Origin: JBFMFH01 sp040752275
GTDB lineage: Bacteria; Acidobacteriota; Vicinamibacteria; Vicinamibacterales; JAKQTR01
Direction: 5' to 3'
Assembly: GCA_040752275.1 (NCBI GenBank)
Contig: JBFMFH010000087.1
Span: 42,326 to 106,325, forward strand
Length of the DNA: 64,000 nucleotides
The translations under genes and the position numbers were made by a program. Positions 27,567 through 37,274 of this stretch are shown here, piece by piece. Within the stretch, counting starts at the first letter, position 1. Each line of letters begins with the position of its first letter. The notes beneath the pieces were generated by a model. The model was not told the DNA's origin and ran no database searches. It saw only the letters and a list, made by a program, of their open reading frames with translations.

Positions 27567-29833
27567 GGCGCCCGTTCCGATCCGGCCTGGTCGTGGCGCT
27601 GGCGGCGGCGGGATTCGGCCTCGCCGGAGCCGGAACCTCGGCGCAGGTCCGGGGGTGGCCGTCCGAACGGCCACCGAAGCCGCTGCCGGCCCGGGAGTTC
27701 ACGTTCCCCGCCTACGAGATTCGCACCCTCGCCAACGGCCTCCAGGTGGTCGTCGTGCAGCACGGCGAGCAGCCGGCCGTGAGCCTGCGGCTTCTGGTGC
27801 GGGCCGGCTGTGCACAGGATCCGCCCGGCAAGGCCGGCGTGGCCAACATGGTCGCCCTGCTGCTCGATCAGGGCACGACGCGCCGCACGGCCCAGGAGAT
27901 CGCGGATCAGATCGACACGATCGGCGGAGGCCTCTCGGTCCGTGCGGGAACCGATGTCACCTTCGCCACGGCCACGGTGATGAAGGACAGCTTCGATATC
28001 GCCCTCGCGCTGGTATCGGAGCTCGTCCGGACGCCGGCGTTTTCCCCGGACGAGCTGACCCGCCAGTTGCAGCAGCAGCGGTCGGCGCTGCGGGTCGGCC
28101 ACGAGGACCCGGACTACCTGGCCAGCGTGGTCTTCGAGCGGCTCGTCTACGGGCTCCATCCGTACGGCCTGCCCGGCAATGGGACCCCGGAGTCTATCGA
28201 ACGGATCACCCGCGACGACCTGGTCCGGTTTCACGAGTTGTACTTCGCGCCGAACAATGCCCTGCTGGCCGTGGTCGGTGACGTCACACCGGCCGGTGCG
28301 TTCGCCGCGGTCGAGAGGGTCTTCGAGAGCTGGGAACGCCGCGAGGTTCCCGCCCCGCCCAACCCCGAACCGCCGTCGCCGACCAGGCGTGTCGTGGTGA
28401 TCGACAAGCCCGATGCCGTGCAGACCGAGGTCCGCATCGGTCACCGCGCACTCCCGCGCGCGCATCAGGATCACCTCCAGCTTGAGATGGCCGTCCGCCT
28501 CCTTGGTGGCGAAGGCGCCAACCGCATGCAACAGGTGCTCCGCATGCAGCGCGGGCTGACCTACGGGGCGTCGGCCAACCTCCAGGCCTACCGCATCACC
28601 GGGGACATCACGGCCGAGACCGATACGCGATCGCAGGCGACCGGCGAAGTGGTCCGGCTCATGATCGACGAGTTCTTCAAGCTGCAGCGCGAGACCGTCA
28701 GGGATCGCGAGCTCGACGAGGTGAAGGCCTATATGGCCGGCAGCTACCCCCTGAGCATCGAGACGCCGGCCGGCATCTCGACGCAGGTGCTCAACGCCCT
28801 CTTCTACGGGCTCCCGCTGCAGGAGCTGCAGGACTACCGCGACCGCGTCGAAGCCGTCCGCCCCGAGGACATCCGGCGCGTGACGCGCGCATACCTCAGG
28901 CCGGATCGGCTGTCGATCGTCCTCGTGGGCAACGCGGGAGCCTTCAAGCAACAGTTGCGGGGCGCCGGGTTGAGGAACGTCGAGATCATCCCCATCGGCG
29001 AACTCGATTTGACGGCAGTCGACTTGAAGCGGGCGGAGCCGCGGCCTGCCGCACCGGCTCCGGCGCCTGTCGCACCCGCGCCGTCGGCGCCCGCCGGCAT
29101 GCCTCCTGAGCGTCCGACTCCTGCCGGTCAAGCGCCGGTGCCCGACGACCGGCTGGCAGCCGGGCGCTCTCGGGCCATGTCGATCCTGGAGCGGGCCATC
29201 TCGGCGGCGGGTGGCCTCGAGGTCCTCCGCGCGGTCAGGACGGTGAGGGCTACCGCGCTGACGACCATGCACACGCCGGACGGCCCGCTGAAGACGAGGA
29301 CGACAACGTGGGTGGAGTACCCGAGCCGTGTCCGCGTCGAGGCCGAGACATCATCCGGCCGCGTGGTGCAGGCCTATGACGCCGGGCACGCCTGGATCCA
29401 GGATGCGCACGGGGCGCGTGACGCACCAGACGGGATGCGTGACGCCTTCGGGCTGAGCGCACAGCGTGACTGGATCGCGCTCCTTCAAGCCGCGGCCGCA
29501 CGACGCCTCTCGGTTCGGCCGGTGCCGGATGCCAAGGGCGTTGGCGGGAGGGCGCTCGTCGGCGTCGAACTGTCCGGGGCCGGCCTCCCGGCCACCATCG
29601 TGTACGTGGACGCCGCGTCGGCTCAGTTGGAGCGCCTGGTGTACGAGATCCCAGGGCCCCGGGGCAACGAAACCACGACCGAGACGTTCAGCGACTTCCG
29701 GCAGGTCGACTTCATCAGCGTACCGTTCAAGGCCGTCGTGCAGCGTGGCGGGGCGCCCTTGCTCGAGCGGACGCTGACGGGGATCGTGTTCAACGATCCC
29801 ATCCCCGAGGGCCTGTTTGCGAAACCGCGCTAG
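27563..29833 (+). CDS. Inactive M16 subunit fused to a LolA-like C-terminal domain
   Basis: 756 residues with GTG start and a signal peptide (about 1-28). Residues about 45-480 form two M16 lobes, but the HxxEH position reads VANMVALLLDQG, so zinc binding is lost and this should be the non-catalytic partner of the upstream peptidase. YGLPLQELQDYRDRVEAVRPEDIRRV ends the M16 part. A Pro/Ala-rich linker (about 490-530) leads to residues about 540-756, predicted beta-rich and similar in pattern to outer-membrane lipoprotein carrier-type domains (AAGGLEVLRAVRTVRAT... RVRVEAETSSGRVVQAYDAGHAW). The fusion suggests action at the cell envelope. Confidence 0.87.
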   Translation: MRRPFRSGLVVALAAAGFGLAGAGTSAQVRGWPSERPPKPLPAREFTFPAYEIRTLANGLQVVVVQHGEQPAVSLRLLVRAGCAQDPPGKAGVANMVALLLDQGTTRRTAQEIADQIDTIGGGLSVRAGTDVTFATATVMKDSFDIALALVSELVRTPAFSPDELTRQLQQQRSALRVGHEDPDYLASVVFERLVYGLHPYGLPGNGTPESIERITRDDLVRFHELYFAPNNALLAVVGDVTPAGAFAAVERVFESWERREVPAPPNPEPPSPTRRVVVIDKPDAVQTEVRIGHRALPRAHQDHLQLEMAVRLLGGEGANRMQQVLRMQRGLTYGASANLQAYRITGDITAETDTRSQATGEVVRLMIDEFFKLQRETVRDRELDEVKAYMAGSYPLSIETPAGISTQVLNALFYGLPLQELQDYRDRVEAVRPEDIRRVTRAYLRPDRLSIVLVGNAGAFKQQLRGAGLRNVEIIPIGELDLTAVDLKRAEPRPAAPAPAPVAPAPSAPAGMPPERPTPAGQAPVPDDRLAAGRSRAMSILERAISAAGGLEVLRAVRTVRATALTTMHTPDGPLKTRTTTWVEYPSRVRVEAETSSGRVVQAYDAGHAWIQDAHGARDAPDGMRDAFGLSAQRDWIALLQAAAARRLSVRPVPDAKGVGGRALVGVELSGAGLPATIVYVDAASAQLERLVYEIPGPRGNETTTETFSDFRQVDFISVPFKAVVQRGGAPLLERTLTGIVFNDPIPEGLFAKPR

Positions 29834-29842
29834 AGCCGCGCG

Positions 29843-30988
29843 ATGACCAGGGTGATGATCTCGTGCGGCGAGGCGTCCGGCGACCTCTTCGCGGGTGCGC
29901 TGGTGCGGGAAATCCGCCGCCAGCGCCCGGGTACGGAGGTCGCGGGTTTCGGCGGTGAGCAACTGGCGGCTGCGGGAGCCGAGCTTGTCGGCGACTATCG
30001 CGGGCTGACGGTGACCGGGCTCGTCGAGGCGATCCGCGTCCTGCCCCGCGCGCTGCGCATGCAGCGCGCGCTCGTCGAGCGGGCACGCCGCGAGCGGCCC
30101 GACGCGCTCGTCGTCATCGATTTCCCCGACTTCAACTTCCGCCTCGCCTCGGCATTTCGCGCACTGTCCATTCCAGTCGTGTACTACGTGTGCCCCCAGC
30201 TCTGGGCGTGGCGGCCTGGCAGGATCGAGGTCCTGCGCCGCATAGCGACGAAGGCGCTGGTCGTGTTCCCGTTCGAGCCCGACTTCTACCGTCAACGAGG
30301 TCTGGACGTCGAGTTCGTCGGCCACCCGCTGCTCGACCTGGCCCGCGCCACCGTCGACCGGACCGCGCTCTGCGCCCAGGTCGGACTGGACCCATCCCGG
30401 CCGATCGTCGCGCTGCTGCCGGGCAGCCGGCCGAACGAGTTGCGCGCCATGCTGCCCACCTTGGCGGCTGCTATTCCGCAGATACGGCGCCGGCTGGCCG
30501 AGGTGCAGCTCGTGGCCGCCAGGGCTCCGCACCTCGCGGATGCCCTGTTCGCGCCACTGCAGGCCGCCCGCACCCGTGTGGCGGTCGTCGAGGGCCGGAC
30601 CGACGACGTGCTCGCGTCCGCGGACGTGGTCGTCACCGCGTCGGGGACAGCCACGGTGCAGACGGCGATTCACGAGAAGCCCATGGTCATCGTCTACCGG
30701 CTGTCGCCGATCAGCTACCGGCTGGGGAAGCCGCTGGTGCGGGTCACGACCTACGGCATGGTCAACCTGGTGGCCGGCGAGCGCATCGTGCCCGAGCTGA
30801 TCCAGGCCCGGTTCACCCCGGAGGCCGTGGCGGACGAGACCCTGCGGTACTTCACCGATGCCGCCTACGCGGAACGGACACGGGCGCGCGTGCGTGACGT
30901 GCACCGCCGGCTTGGCACGCCGGGTGCCAGCAGCCGGGCGGCGGCGCGCGTGCTCGAAGTGTGCGACGCCTCGTCTCACACGAACTGA
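29843..30988 (+). CDS. lpxB: Lipid-A-disaccharide synthase
   Basis: A 381-residue GT19 glycosyltransferase joining lipid X to UDP-2,3-diacylglucosamine. ISCGEASGDLFAGALVREIR is the N-terminal signature, DFPDFNFRLA, YYVCPQLWAWRPGRIEVLRR, VFPFEPDFYRQRGLDVEFVGHPLLD, LLPGSRPNELRAMLP and VTASGTATVQTAIHEKPMVIVYR follow in family order. Together with lpxD about 4 kb upstream it supports a lipid A pathway. It begins 9 nt after the M16 gene and probably shares its transcript. Confidence 0.95.
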   Translation: MTRVMISCGEASGDLFAGALVREIRRQRPGTEVAGFGGEQLAAAGAELVGDYRGLTVTGLVEAIRVLPRALRMQRALVERARRERPDALVVIDFPDFNFRLASAFRALSIPVVYYVCPQLWAWRPGRIEVLRRIATKALVVFPFEPDFYRQRGLDVEFVGHPLLDLARATVDRTALCAQVGLDPSRPIVALLPGSRPNELRAMLPTLAAAIPQIRRRLAEVQLVAARAPHLADALFAPLQAARTRVAVVEGRTDDVLASADVVVTASGTATVQTAIHEKPMVIVYRLSPISYRLGKPLVRVTTYGMVNLVAGERIVPELIQARFTPEAVADETLRYFTDAAYAERTRARVRDVHRRLGTPGASSRAAARVLEVCDASSHTN

Positions 30989-31000
30989 TAGACTGTCCGC

Positions 31001-31618
31001 ATGTTGCCTCGGAGGATCGCCGCACTGCTGTTGTGCGCGGCGTGCGTGCCAGGTCTCCCCCCTCGCGCGGCCGCCACCCTGGTCGCGACCCTCGACCTCG
31101 ACGAACTCGTTGCGAGAGCCGACCTCATCGCGATCGGACGTGTCGCGCACACCATCGAGCTGAGGGCCGCGACCGGCGGCGTGGGGACGGAAGTGGCCCT
31201 GGGTGCCTGCACGCTGCTCAAGGGAACGGCCCGGTGCCCGGTGACGTTCGCGGTCCCGGGCGGGAGAAGCGGTCGCTACCGGACTGTTGTGGCCGGCGCG
31301 CCGATCCTGCGCGAGGGCGACGAGATTGTCGTCTTCCTCAGAGACCAGTCCCCAAGGCGCTCGACACTGGTCGGCTTCAGCCAGGGACTGATCCGCGTTT
31401 CGCGCCACCCTGTGACGAGCGAAGCCCTCGTCATGGCCCCGCCCTCGGCCTCGCCGGTGGATCGACGGGTGGTCCGCGGGGACCCGGGCCGGAAGCCCGT
31501 CCCACTCGCCGCCCTTGCGCGGGAGATCCAGGGCGTGGTCTGGCGTGACCGGACCTCGGACGAGCGCAGGCGCGGGAGCGATCGCCGCTCGGGCAAGCAG
31601 GTCGGAGCCGGGTGGTGA
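31001..31618 (+). CDS. Secreted protein of unknown function preceding a matrixin
   Basis: 205 residues with a signal peptide (about 1-25). The core, LDLDELVARADLIAIGRVAH... LLKGTARCPVTFAVPGGRSGRYRTVVAGAPILREGDEIVVFL, is a beta-rich module that often precedes matrixin-type metalloproteases in acidobacteria-like genomes; that pairing is from memory. The C-terminus is Arg-rich and probably disordered. It overlaps the matrixin start by a few bases, so the two are coupled. No catalytic residues are evident. Confidence 0.7.
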   Translation: MLPRRIAALLLCAACVPGLPPRAAATLVATLDLDELVARADLIAIGRVAHTIELRAATGGVGTEVALGACTLLKGTARCPVTFAVPGGRSGRYRTVVAGAPILREGDEIVVFLRDQSPRRSTLVGFSQGLIRVSRHPVTSEALVMAPPSASPVDRRVVRGDPGRKPVPLAALAREIQGVVWRDRTSDERRRGSDRRSGKQVGAGW

Positions 31619-32631
31619 TTCGCACACGGCGAGCGGCTGCCGTGGCGAGATGCGCGCTCGGCCTGGCCGCCGCCGCCGCGGTCCTGACGCCGGCGCACGC
31701 GTACCTCAAGTTCGGCACCGAGTTCGAGAACCGTCGCATCGGGCTCAAGTGGGACCGCATGCCCGTCAGGTTCTACCTCACCACGCGAAACGCGGCCGTG
31801 CCGGCTGGTGCACTGAAGACGGCGGTGGACGCGGCGTTCTCGAGCTGGGATTCGGTCGGGCGTGCGGCCCTGTCCTTCGAGAACGCAGGCTTCGTTGTCA
31901 CCGCGCCCCTGGAGCAGGACGGCATGTCGACGCTGGGTTTCGACGCGATGCCGGAGCTGGATCGCGTCCTCGGCACCACAGCGCTGACGATCGACGATGT
32001 GACCGGCGAGATCGTCGAAGCCGACGTCGCGTTCAACTCTTCGTTCCAGTGGTCCACCGCGTCCGGCGGGGAGGTCGGACGCTACGATCTGGAATCGGTC
32101 GCCCTGCACGAGATCGGCCACCTACTTGGGCTTGGGCATTCGGCGCTCGGAGAGACGGAACTGCGGGCCGGTGGCGGGCGGCGGCTTCTGGGGTCCGCGT
32201 CGGTGATGTTCCCGGTGGCCTTCGCCGCCGGCAGCGTGGCCGGGCGCGGTCTCCACGCGGACGATGAGGCCGGCATCGCCGACATCTACTCCGCCCCGTC
32301 GTTCCTCGACGAGACGGGCAGCATCGACGGCGTGGCGACGAAACACGGCCGTGGCGTTTTTGGCGCCCACGTGGTGGCCTTCAACAGCCAGAGGGGTGAA
32401 CTGGTCGGCAGCTTCGTGCTGGATGACGATGGACGCTTCGCGATCGCCGGGCTGGAGCCCGGCATCTACGTGGTGCGGGTCGAACCGCTGGACGACGCCG
32501 ACATCACCAGCTTCTTTCCGCGTGAACGACAGGTGGACGTGGACTTCAGGGTGACGTACCTGGACCGGCTGGCGGTCGTGCCAAGAGGCGGGAACGCCGG
32601 GCCGTTTCTGATCGAGGTGCTGCAGAAGTGA
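31612..32631 (+). CDS. Matrixin-like secreted zinc metalloprotease
   Basis: 339 residues. GTG codons at 31612 and 31615 are both possible starts; either gives a signal peptide ending near AHAYLKFG. The zinc site is HEIGHLLGLGH (HExxHxxGxxH), and SVMFPVAF about 30 residues later gives the Met-turn of metzincins. RGLHADDEAGIADIYS ends the protease domain. Residues about 225-339 are a carboxypeptidase-regulatory-like beta-sandwich (GSFVLDDDGRFAIAGLEPGIYVVRVEPL). Likely an extracellular or periplasmic protease. Confidence 0.9.
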   Translation: MVIRTRRAAAVARCALGLAAAAAVLTPAHAYLKFGTEFENRRIGLKWDRMPVRFYLTTRNAAVPAGALKTAVDAAFSSWDSVGRAALSFENAGFVVTAPLEQDGMSTLGFDAMPELDRVLGTTALTIDDVTGEIVEADVAFNSSFQWSTASGGEVGRYDLESVALHEIGHLLGLGHSALGETELRAGGGRRLLGSASVMFPVAFAAGSVAGRGLHADDEAGIADIYSAPSFLDETGSIDGVATKHGRGVFGAHVVAFNSQRGELVGSFVLDDDGRFAIAGLEPGIYVVRVEPLDDADITSFFPRERQVDVDFRVTYLDRLAVVPRGGNAGPFLIEVLQK

Positions 32632-33338
32632 GGCCCGTCGAGCGTGGGGCCGCCGTCACCGTCATCCTCGTGTGCGGGGTGCTCGCGGGCCCGGCCGGCG
32701 CGCAGACGTTCGATTCCGCACCATCCCGCTTCGAGGTTGCCGCCGGCGTGGGGCTCGCGGGCGGGAGCGGGCTCGGGCGAACGGATGCGGAACTGACGAC
32801 GAACGCGGGCGCGCCCCCGCTGGTGCTCTTCACGACAACGGCCGAACTGGCCTCGTCTGCAGGCCTGGACGGAAGAGTCGGCGTCCGTCTCACGCAGTCA
32901 CTGGTCGTGTCAGCGGTCGCCTCGGTGTCGTGGCTCGACCTCGGGGTATCCATCTCCGGCGACTCGGAAGCCGGCGGCGTCCAGCGGCTCTCCGGCGAAC
33001 AGATTCTACAGGCGCGATTCGAGGCACGCGTCGACTGGATGCTCAGGCGGCTGCGGTTTGCCGGAGGGCGGGCGGTGCCGTACGCCACCGCCAGCATCGG
33101 TGTCCTCCAGCAGTGGCACCAGGGCTACACCATCAAGGAGAGCGGCCGGACCGTGCTGGCCGGTGGAGGTGTGCGCTATGTGTTCCGGGACCGGCCGGCT
33201 TCGCGATGGTCGCAGGCAGGCCTCACGGCAGAGGCGCAGGTGTGCCGCATACGCGGGGGGTACCATCTGGGCGCAGAGTCGCGTACCATGCCGGCATTCG
33301 GTCTCGGGTTTCTGACCGGATGGGGGAGGCGTCGGTAG
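32628..33338 (+). CDS. Probable outer-membrane beta-barrel protein
   Basis: 236 residues with GTG start overlapping the matrixin stop (GTGA). A signal peptide ends at about AGAQTF. Alternating hydrophobic strands such as FEVAAGVGLAGGSGLG, GLDGRVGVRLTQSLVVSAVASVSWL, PYATASIGVLQQWHQGY and MPAFGLGFLTGWGRR fit a small 8-strand barrel. No specific family is recognised. Coupling to the protease suggests a shared transcript and envelope role. Confidence 0.65.
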   Translation: MRPVERGAAVTVILVCGVLAGPAGAQTFDSAPSRFEVAAGVGLAGGSGLGRTDAELTTNAGAPPLVLFTTTAELASSAGLDGRVGVRLTQSLVVSAVASVSWLDLGVSISGDSEAGGVQRLSGEQILQARFEARVDWMLRRLRFAGGRAVPYATASIGVLQQWHQGYTIKESGRTVLAGGGVRYVFRDRPASRWSQAGLTAEAQVCRIRGGYHLGAESRTMPAFGLGFLTGWGRRR

Positions 33339-33369
33339 TTCAACAGACAGACCGGGAGCGCAATTCATC

Positions 33370-36075
33370 ATGGCTACTCTGGACTCATTCAAGACCGTAC
33401 GTGAACTGAAGGTCGCAGGCGAGCGCCTGCACTACTGCAGCCTGACGGCCCTGGCCGGCGGAGGGTTTCCCGCCGTCGAGCGGCTGCCGTTCTCGCTGAA
33501 GATCCTCCTCGAGAACCTCCTTCGCCACGAGGACAATGCCTTCGTGAAGGCCGACGACATCCGCGCCCTCGCGTCGTGGGATGTAGGGCGGCACACGGAA
33601 AAGGAGATCGCCTTCACGCCATCGCGCGTGCTCCTCCAGGACTTCACGGGCGTGCCGGCAGTCGTCGACCTGGCGGCAATGCGGGACGCCATGGCGCGGC
33701 TGGGCGGAGACCCAAACCGCGTCAACCCGCTGCAACCCATGGAACTCGTCATCGACCACTCGGTGCAGGTTGACCACTTCGGCAGCGCGAACGCGTTCCA
33801 TTTGAACGCCGAGCTCGAGTACGCGCGCAACAAGGAGCGGTACACGTTCTTGAGGTGGGGACAGAACGCCTTCTCCAATTTCCGCGTCGTGCCGCCCGAG
33901 ACGGGAATCGTGCACCAGGTCAACCTCGAGTACCTGGCACGTGTTGTCTTCAGGGCGGAGCGGGACGGCGCGTGGTGGGCCTATCCCGATACGCTGGTGG
34001 GCACCGACTCGCACACGACCATGGTCAACGGGCTGGGCGTTGTGGGGTGGGGCGTTGGCGGCATCGAGGCCGAGGCGGCCATGCTCGGCCAGCCGATCTC
34101 GATGCTGATTCCTCCGGTGGTCGGTTTCAAGCTCGTCGGCTCGCTGCCGGCCGGGACGACGGCGACGGACCTCGTGCTGACGGTGACGGAGCGGCTCCGG
34201 AAACACGGCGTGGTGGGAAAGTTCGTCGAATTCTTCGGCCCGGGGCTGGCGAACCTGACCCTCGCCGACCGCGCCACGCTGTCGAACATGTGCCCCGAGT
34301 ACGGCGCGACCGTCGCCATCTTTCCGATCGACGCGGTGACTCTCGACTACCTGCGGCTGACCGGTCGCGACGGTGCGATGGTCGAGCTCGTCGAGGCCTA
34401 CTCGAAGGCCCAAGGACTGTTTGCCGGAGGCAGGGGGCCTGACGCCGCCTACAACGAGCTGATCGAGCTGGACATCGCCACGGTCGTGCCGTCGCTGGCC
34501 GGGCCGAAGCGGCCCCAGGACCGTGTGGCGCTCGCGTCTGCGAAGGCCAAGTTCGCGGAAACGCTGCCCCAGATCCTCGCCGAGCGGAAGAAGCCGGCCG
34601 GTGGGGCCGGAGCCGGTCGCGGAGTCGCTGTCGCGCCCGAAGTGGAGATTGGGCACGGGGCCGTGGTCATCGCCGCGATTACGAGCTGCACGAACACGTC
34701 GAACCCGAACGTGCTCGTGGCCGCCGGCCTGGTGGCGAAGAAGGCGGTGGAGCGCGGTCTCGCCAGAAAGCCGTGGGTCAAGACCAGCCTGGCGCCCGGG
34801 TCGAAGGTCGTGACGGCGTATCTGGAAGAGGCCGGCCTGGCGCCCTATCTCGACGCGATCGGCTTCAACCTGGTCGGGTACGGGTGCACAACGTGCATCG
34901 GCAACAGCGGCCCGCTGCCCGACGAGGTGGTGTCGCAGATCGAGGCAGGCGGGCTGGTGGTCGCGTCAGTGCTGAGCGGGAACCGGAACTTCGAAGGCCG
35001 GGTCCAGCCGCTGGTCCGCGCCAACTACCTGGGGTCCCCGCCGCTCGTCGTGGCCTACGCGCTGGCCGGATCGATGAACCTCGACCTCACGACAGAACCG
35101 ATCGGGACGGGCAAGGACGGCGAGCCCGTGTACCTGAAGGACATCTGGCCCTCCGAGCGGGAGGTCCAGGAGGCCGTGCTATCGGCCGTCAAACCCGACA
35201 TGTACCGCGACGTGTACGCGAAGGTCTTCGAGGGAGATGCCCGCTGGCAGGCCGTCGTGCCGCCGGCCGGGGATCGTTTCGCGTGGGATGCCGAGTCGAC
35301 CTACATCCAGAACCCGCCGTACTTCGAGGCCTTGACGCTCGATCCGCCCGTGGCCCAGCCGATCGCCGGCGCTCGCGTCCTGGCGCTGCTCGGCGACAGC
35401 ATCACGACCGATCACATCTCGCCGGCCGGCAGCATCAAGGCGGACAGCCCGGCCGGGGAGTTCTTGATCGCGAAAGGTGTGGAGCCAAAGGACTTCAACC
35501 AGTACGGCGCCCGTCGCGGCAATCACGAGGTGATGATGCGCGGCACCTTCGCGAACATCCGCCTCAAGAACCAGTTGGTGCCGGGCACCGAGGGCGGCAT
35601 CACGGCCTTCCAGCCCGGCGGCGAGGTCATGTCGATCTACGACGCGGCGATGAGGTACAAGGCCGTCGGGGTGCCACTGGTCGTGCTGGCGGGCAAGGAG
35701 TACGGATCGGGATCCTCGCGCGACTGGGCGGCGAAAGGCACGGCGCTGCTTGGCGTCAAGGCGGTGGTGGCCGAGAGCTTCGAACGCATCCACCGCAGCA
35801 ACCTGGTCAACATGGGTGTGCTGCCGCTGCAGTTCAAGTCGGGTGAGAACGTGGCGTCGCTCGGCCTGACCGGCCGCGAGGCCTACGAGATCGAAGGCGT
35901 GACCGGCGCGCTCGCGCCGCGCGGGACACTGACGGTGCGGGCCACCTCCGCGGATGGCTCGGTGAGAAGCTTCGAGGCGAATGTCCGCATCGAGACGCCC
36001 GAGGAGTTGGAAGCCTTCCGCAATGGCGGCATCCTGTCGTACGTGCTGCGGCAGCTGCTGAGGAAAGGGAAGTAG
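33370..36075 (+). CDS. acnA: Aconitate hydratase A
   Basis: A 901-residue AcnA/IRP1-type aconitase interconverting citrate and isocitrate. [4Fe-4S] ligands lie in AAITSCTNTSNPNVLVAAGL and GYGCTTCIGNSGPL. LVGTDSHTTMVNGLGVVGWGVGGIEAEAAMLGQPI and the swivel-domain AGKEYGSGSSRDWAAKGTALLG and GDSITTDHISPAGSI are complete. Length is typical. ATG at 33370 follows GGGAG. IRP1-type proteins can also bind RNA when the cluster is lost; nothing here tests that. Confidence 0.97.
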   Translation: MATLDSFKTVRELKVAGERLHYCSLTALAGGGFPAVERLPFSLKILLENLLRHEDNAFVKADDIRALASWDVGRHTEKEIAFTPSRVLLQDFTGVPAVVDLAAMRDAMARLGGDPNRVNPLQPMELVIDHSVQVDHFGSANAFHLNAELEYARNKERYTFLRWGQNAFSNFRVVPPETGIVHQVNLEYLARVVFRAERDGAWWAYPDTLVGTDSHTTMVNGLGVVGWGVGGIEAEAAMLGQPISMLIPPVVGFKLVGSLPAGTTATDLVLTVTERLRKHGVVGKFVEFFGPGLANLTLADRATLSNMCPEYGATVAIFPIDAVTLDYLRLTGRDGAMVELVEAYSKAQGLFAGGRGPDAAYNELIELDIATVVPSLAGPKRPQDRVALASAKAKFAETLPQILAERKKPAGGAGAGRGVAVAPEVEIGHGAVVIAAITSCTNTSNPNVLVAAGLVAKKAVERGLARKPWVKTSLAPGSKVVTAYLEEAGLAPYLDAIGFNLVGYGCTTCIGNSGPLPDEVVSQIEAGGLVVASVLSGNRNFEGRVQPLVRANYLGSPPLVVAYALAGSMNLDLTTEPIGTGKDGEPVYLKDIWPSEREVQEAVLSAVKPDMYRDVYAKVFEGDARWQAVVPPAGDRFAWDAESTYIQNPPYFEALTLDPPVAQPIAGARVLALLGDSITTDHISPAGSIKADSPAGEFLIAKGVEPKDFNQYGARRGNHEVMMRGTFANIRLKNQLVPGTEGGITAFQPGGEVMSIYDAAMRYKAVGVPLVVLAGKEYGSGSSRDWAAKGTALLGVKAVVAESFERIHRSNLVNMGVLPLQFKSGENVASLGLTGREAYEIEGVTGALAPRGTLTVRATSADGSVRSFEANVRIETPEELEAFRNGGILSYVLRQLLRKGK

Positions 36076-36083
36076 ACGGTGGC

Positions 36084-37130
36084 ATGCTCACGTCCACCGC
36101 CATCAAGTCCGAGGCCCGCGACATCGGTTTCGATCTGTGCGGGATTGCACCCGTCGCCGACCACCCCGAGCTCCACTTCCTGCCCGAGTGGCTCGCGCGC
36201 GGCTACGCCGGGCGGATGACCTACCTGAACCGCACCGCCCGGCGCCGGGCCGACGCGCGGGCCTGGCTGGCGTCGGCGCGCTCCGTTGTGGTGGTCGCCT
36301 GTCTGTACAACACCTGTGAGCCGCTGTCGGTCGAGCGTGCGGATCCGGGCGAGGCGGCGATCGCCCGCTATGGCTGGGGCGACGACTACCACCACACGAT
36401 GGGGCGGCGGCTCGAGCGGCTGCTCGACTGGATGCGTTCGGCGGCCGGCGAGCCGTTCGATGCCGTAACGTCCGTCGACACAGGGCCGGTGCAGGAGCGC
36501 GTGTACGCGCAACACGCCGGCCTCGGCTGGATCGGCAAGAACACCTGCGTGGTCAATCCCGATCTCGGCTCCTGGCTGCTGCTCGGCGCGATCGTCACGA
36601 GCCTCGATCTCGAGCCAGACACCCCCGGCCTGGACCAGTGCGGAACCTGCCGCCTGTGCCTCGATGCGTGCCCGACCCGGGCGATCGTCGAGCCGCACGT
36701 CCTCGACGCCACGAAGTGTCTGTCGTATCTGACGATCGAGATTCGCGGCGGCATCCCTGAAGACCAGCGCGCGTCGCTCGGTGCCCACGTGTTCGGCTGC
36801 GACATCTGCCAGGACGTCTGTCCGTTCAACCTGCAGGCGCCCGTCTCGGCGGCGGGGGAGTGGCAGCCGAGGCCGGCGTTGCGCCGCCCGTCGCTCGCGG
36901 CCTTGTGGCGGATGAGCGACGACCAGCTCGCGCGGGCGATTGCCGGCACCGCCCTCGAGCGGGCTGGGGTGGCTGGACTGCGACGGAACATCGCCGTTGC
37001 GCTCGGTAACGCGGGCACTCCCGAGGCCCGGGACACGCTCGATGCGCCCCGACCCGCGGACGACGCGCCCTCGCTCGCCGATCCGATCGTCGCCGCCCAC
37101 GTCGCCTGGGCGGCGGGTCGGCGTCACTGA
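36084..37130 (+). CDS. queG: Epoxyqueuosine reductase QueG
   Basis: A 348-residue cobalamin- and 2x[4Fe-4S]-dependent reductase making queuosine in tRNA. The N-terminal KSEARDIGFDLCGIAPV and the B12-binding region SVDTGPVQERVYAQHAGLGWIGKNTCVVNPDLGSWLLLG precede ferredoxin-type clusters QCGTCRLCLDACPTRAI and GCDICQDVCPFN. The C-terminal HEAT-like part is shorter than in E. coli. ATG is 8 nt after the acnA stop. Confidence 0.95.
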   Translation: MLTSTAIKSEARDIGFDLCGIAPVADHPELHFLPEWLARGYAGRMTYLNRTARRRADARAWLASARSVVVVACLYNTCEPLSVERADPGEAAIARYGWGDDYHHTMGRRLERLLDWMRSAAGEPFDAVTSVDTGPVQERVYAQHAGLGWIGKNTCVVNPDLGSWLLLGAIVTSLDLEPDTPGLDQCGTCRLCLDACPTRAIVEPHVLDATKCLSYLTIEIRGGIPEDQRASLGAHVFGCDICQDVCPFNLQAPVSAAGEWQPRPALRRPSLAALWRMSDDQLARAIAGTALERAGVAGLRRNIAVALGNAGTPEARDTLDAPRPADDAPSLADPIVAAHVAWAAGRRH

Positions 37131-37274
37131 GCCGGCCCTTGAGCCAAGCCGCCGCTGCCCGTGCCGCGGCGACCTGCACACCTTGCTACCTTCCGGCCCG
37201 GCCCCCGTGCAATGGCCGTTGAGCCGCTTGGCGACGCCTTCCTACGATTCCTCCAGTCTCAGGAGGAGGCGCAC

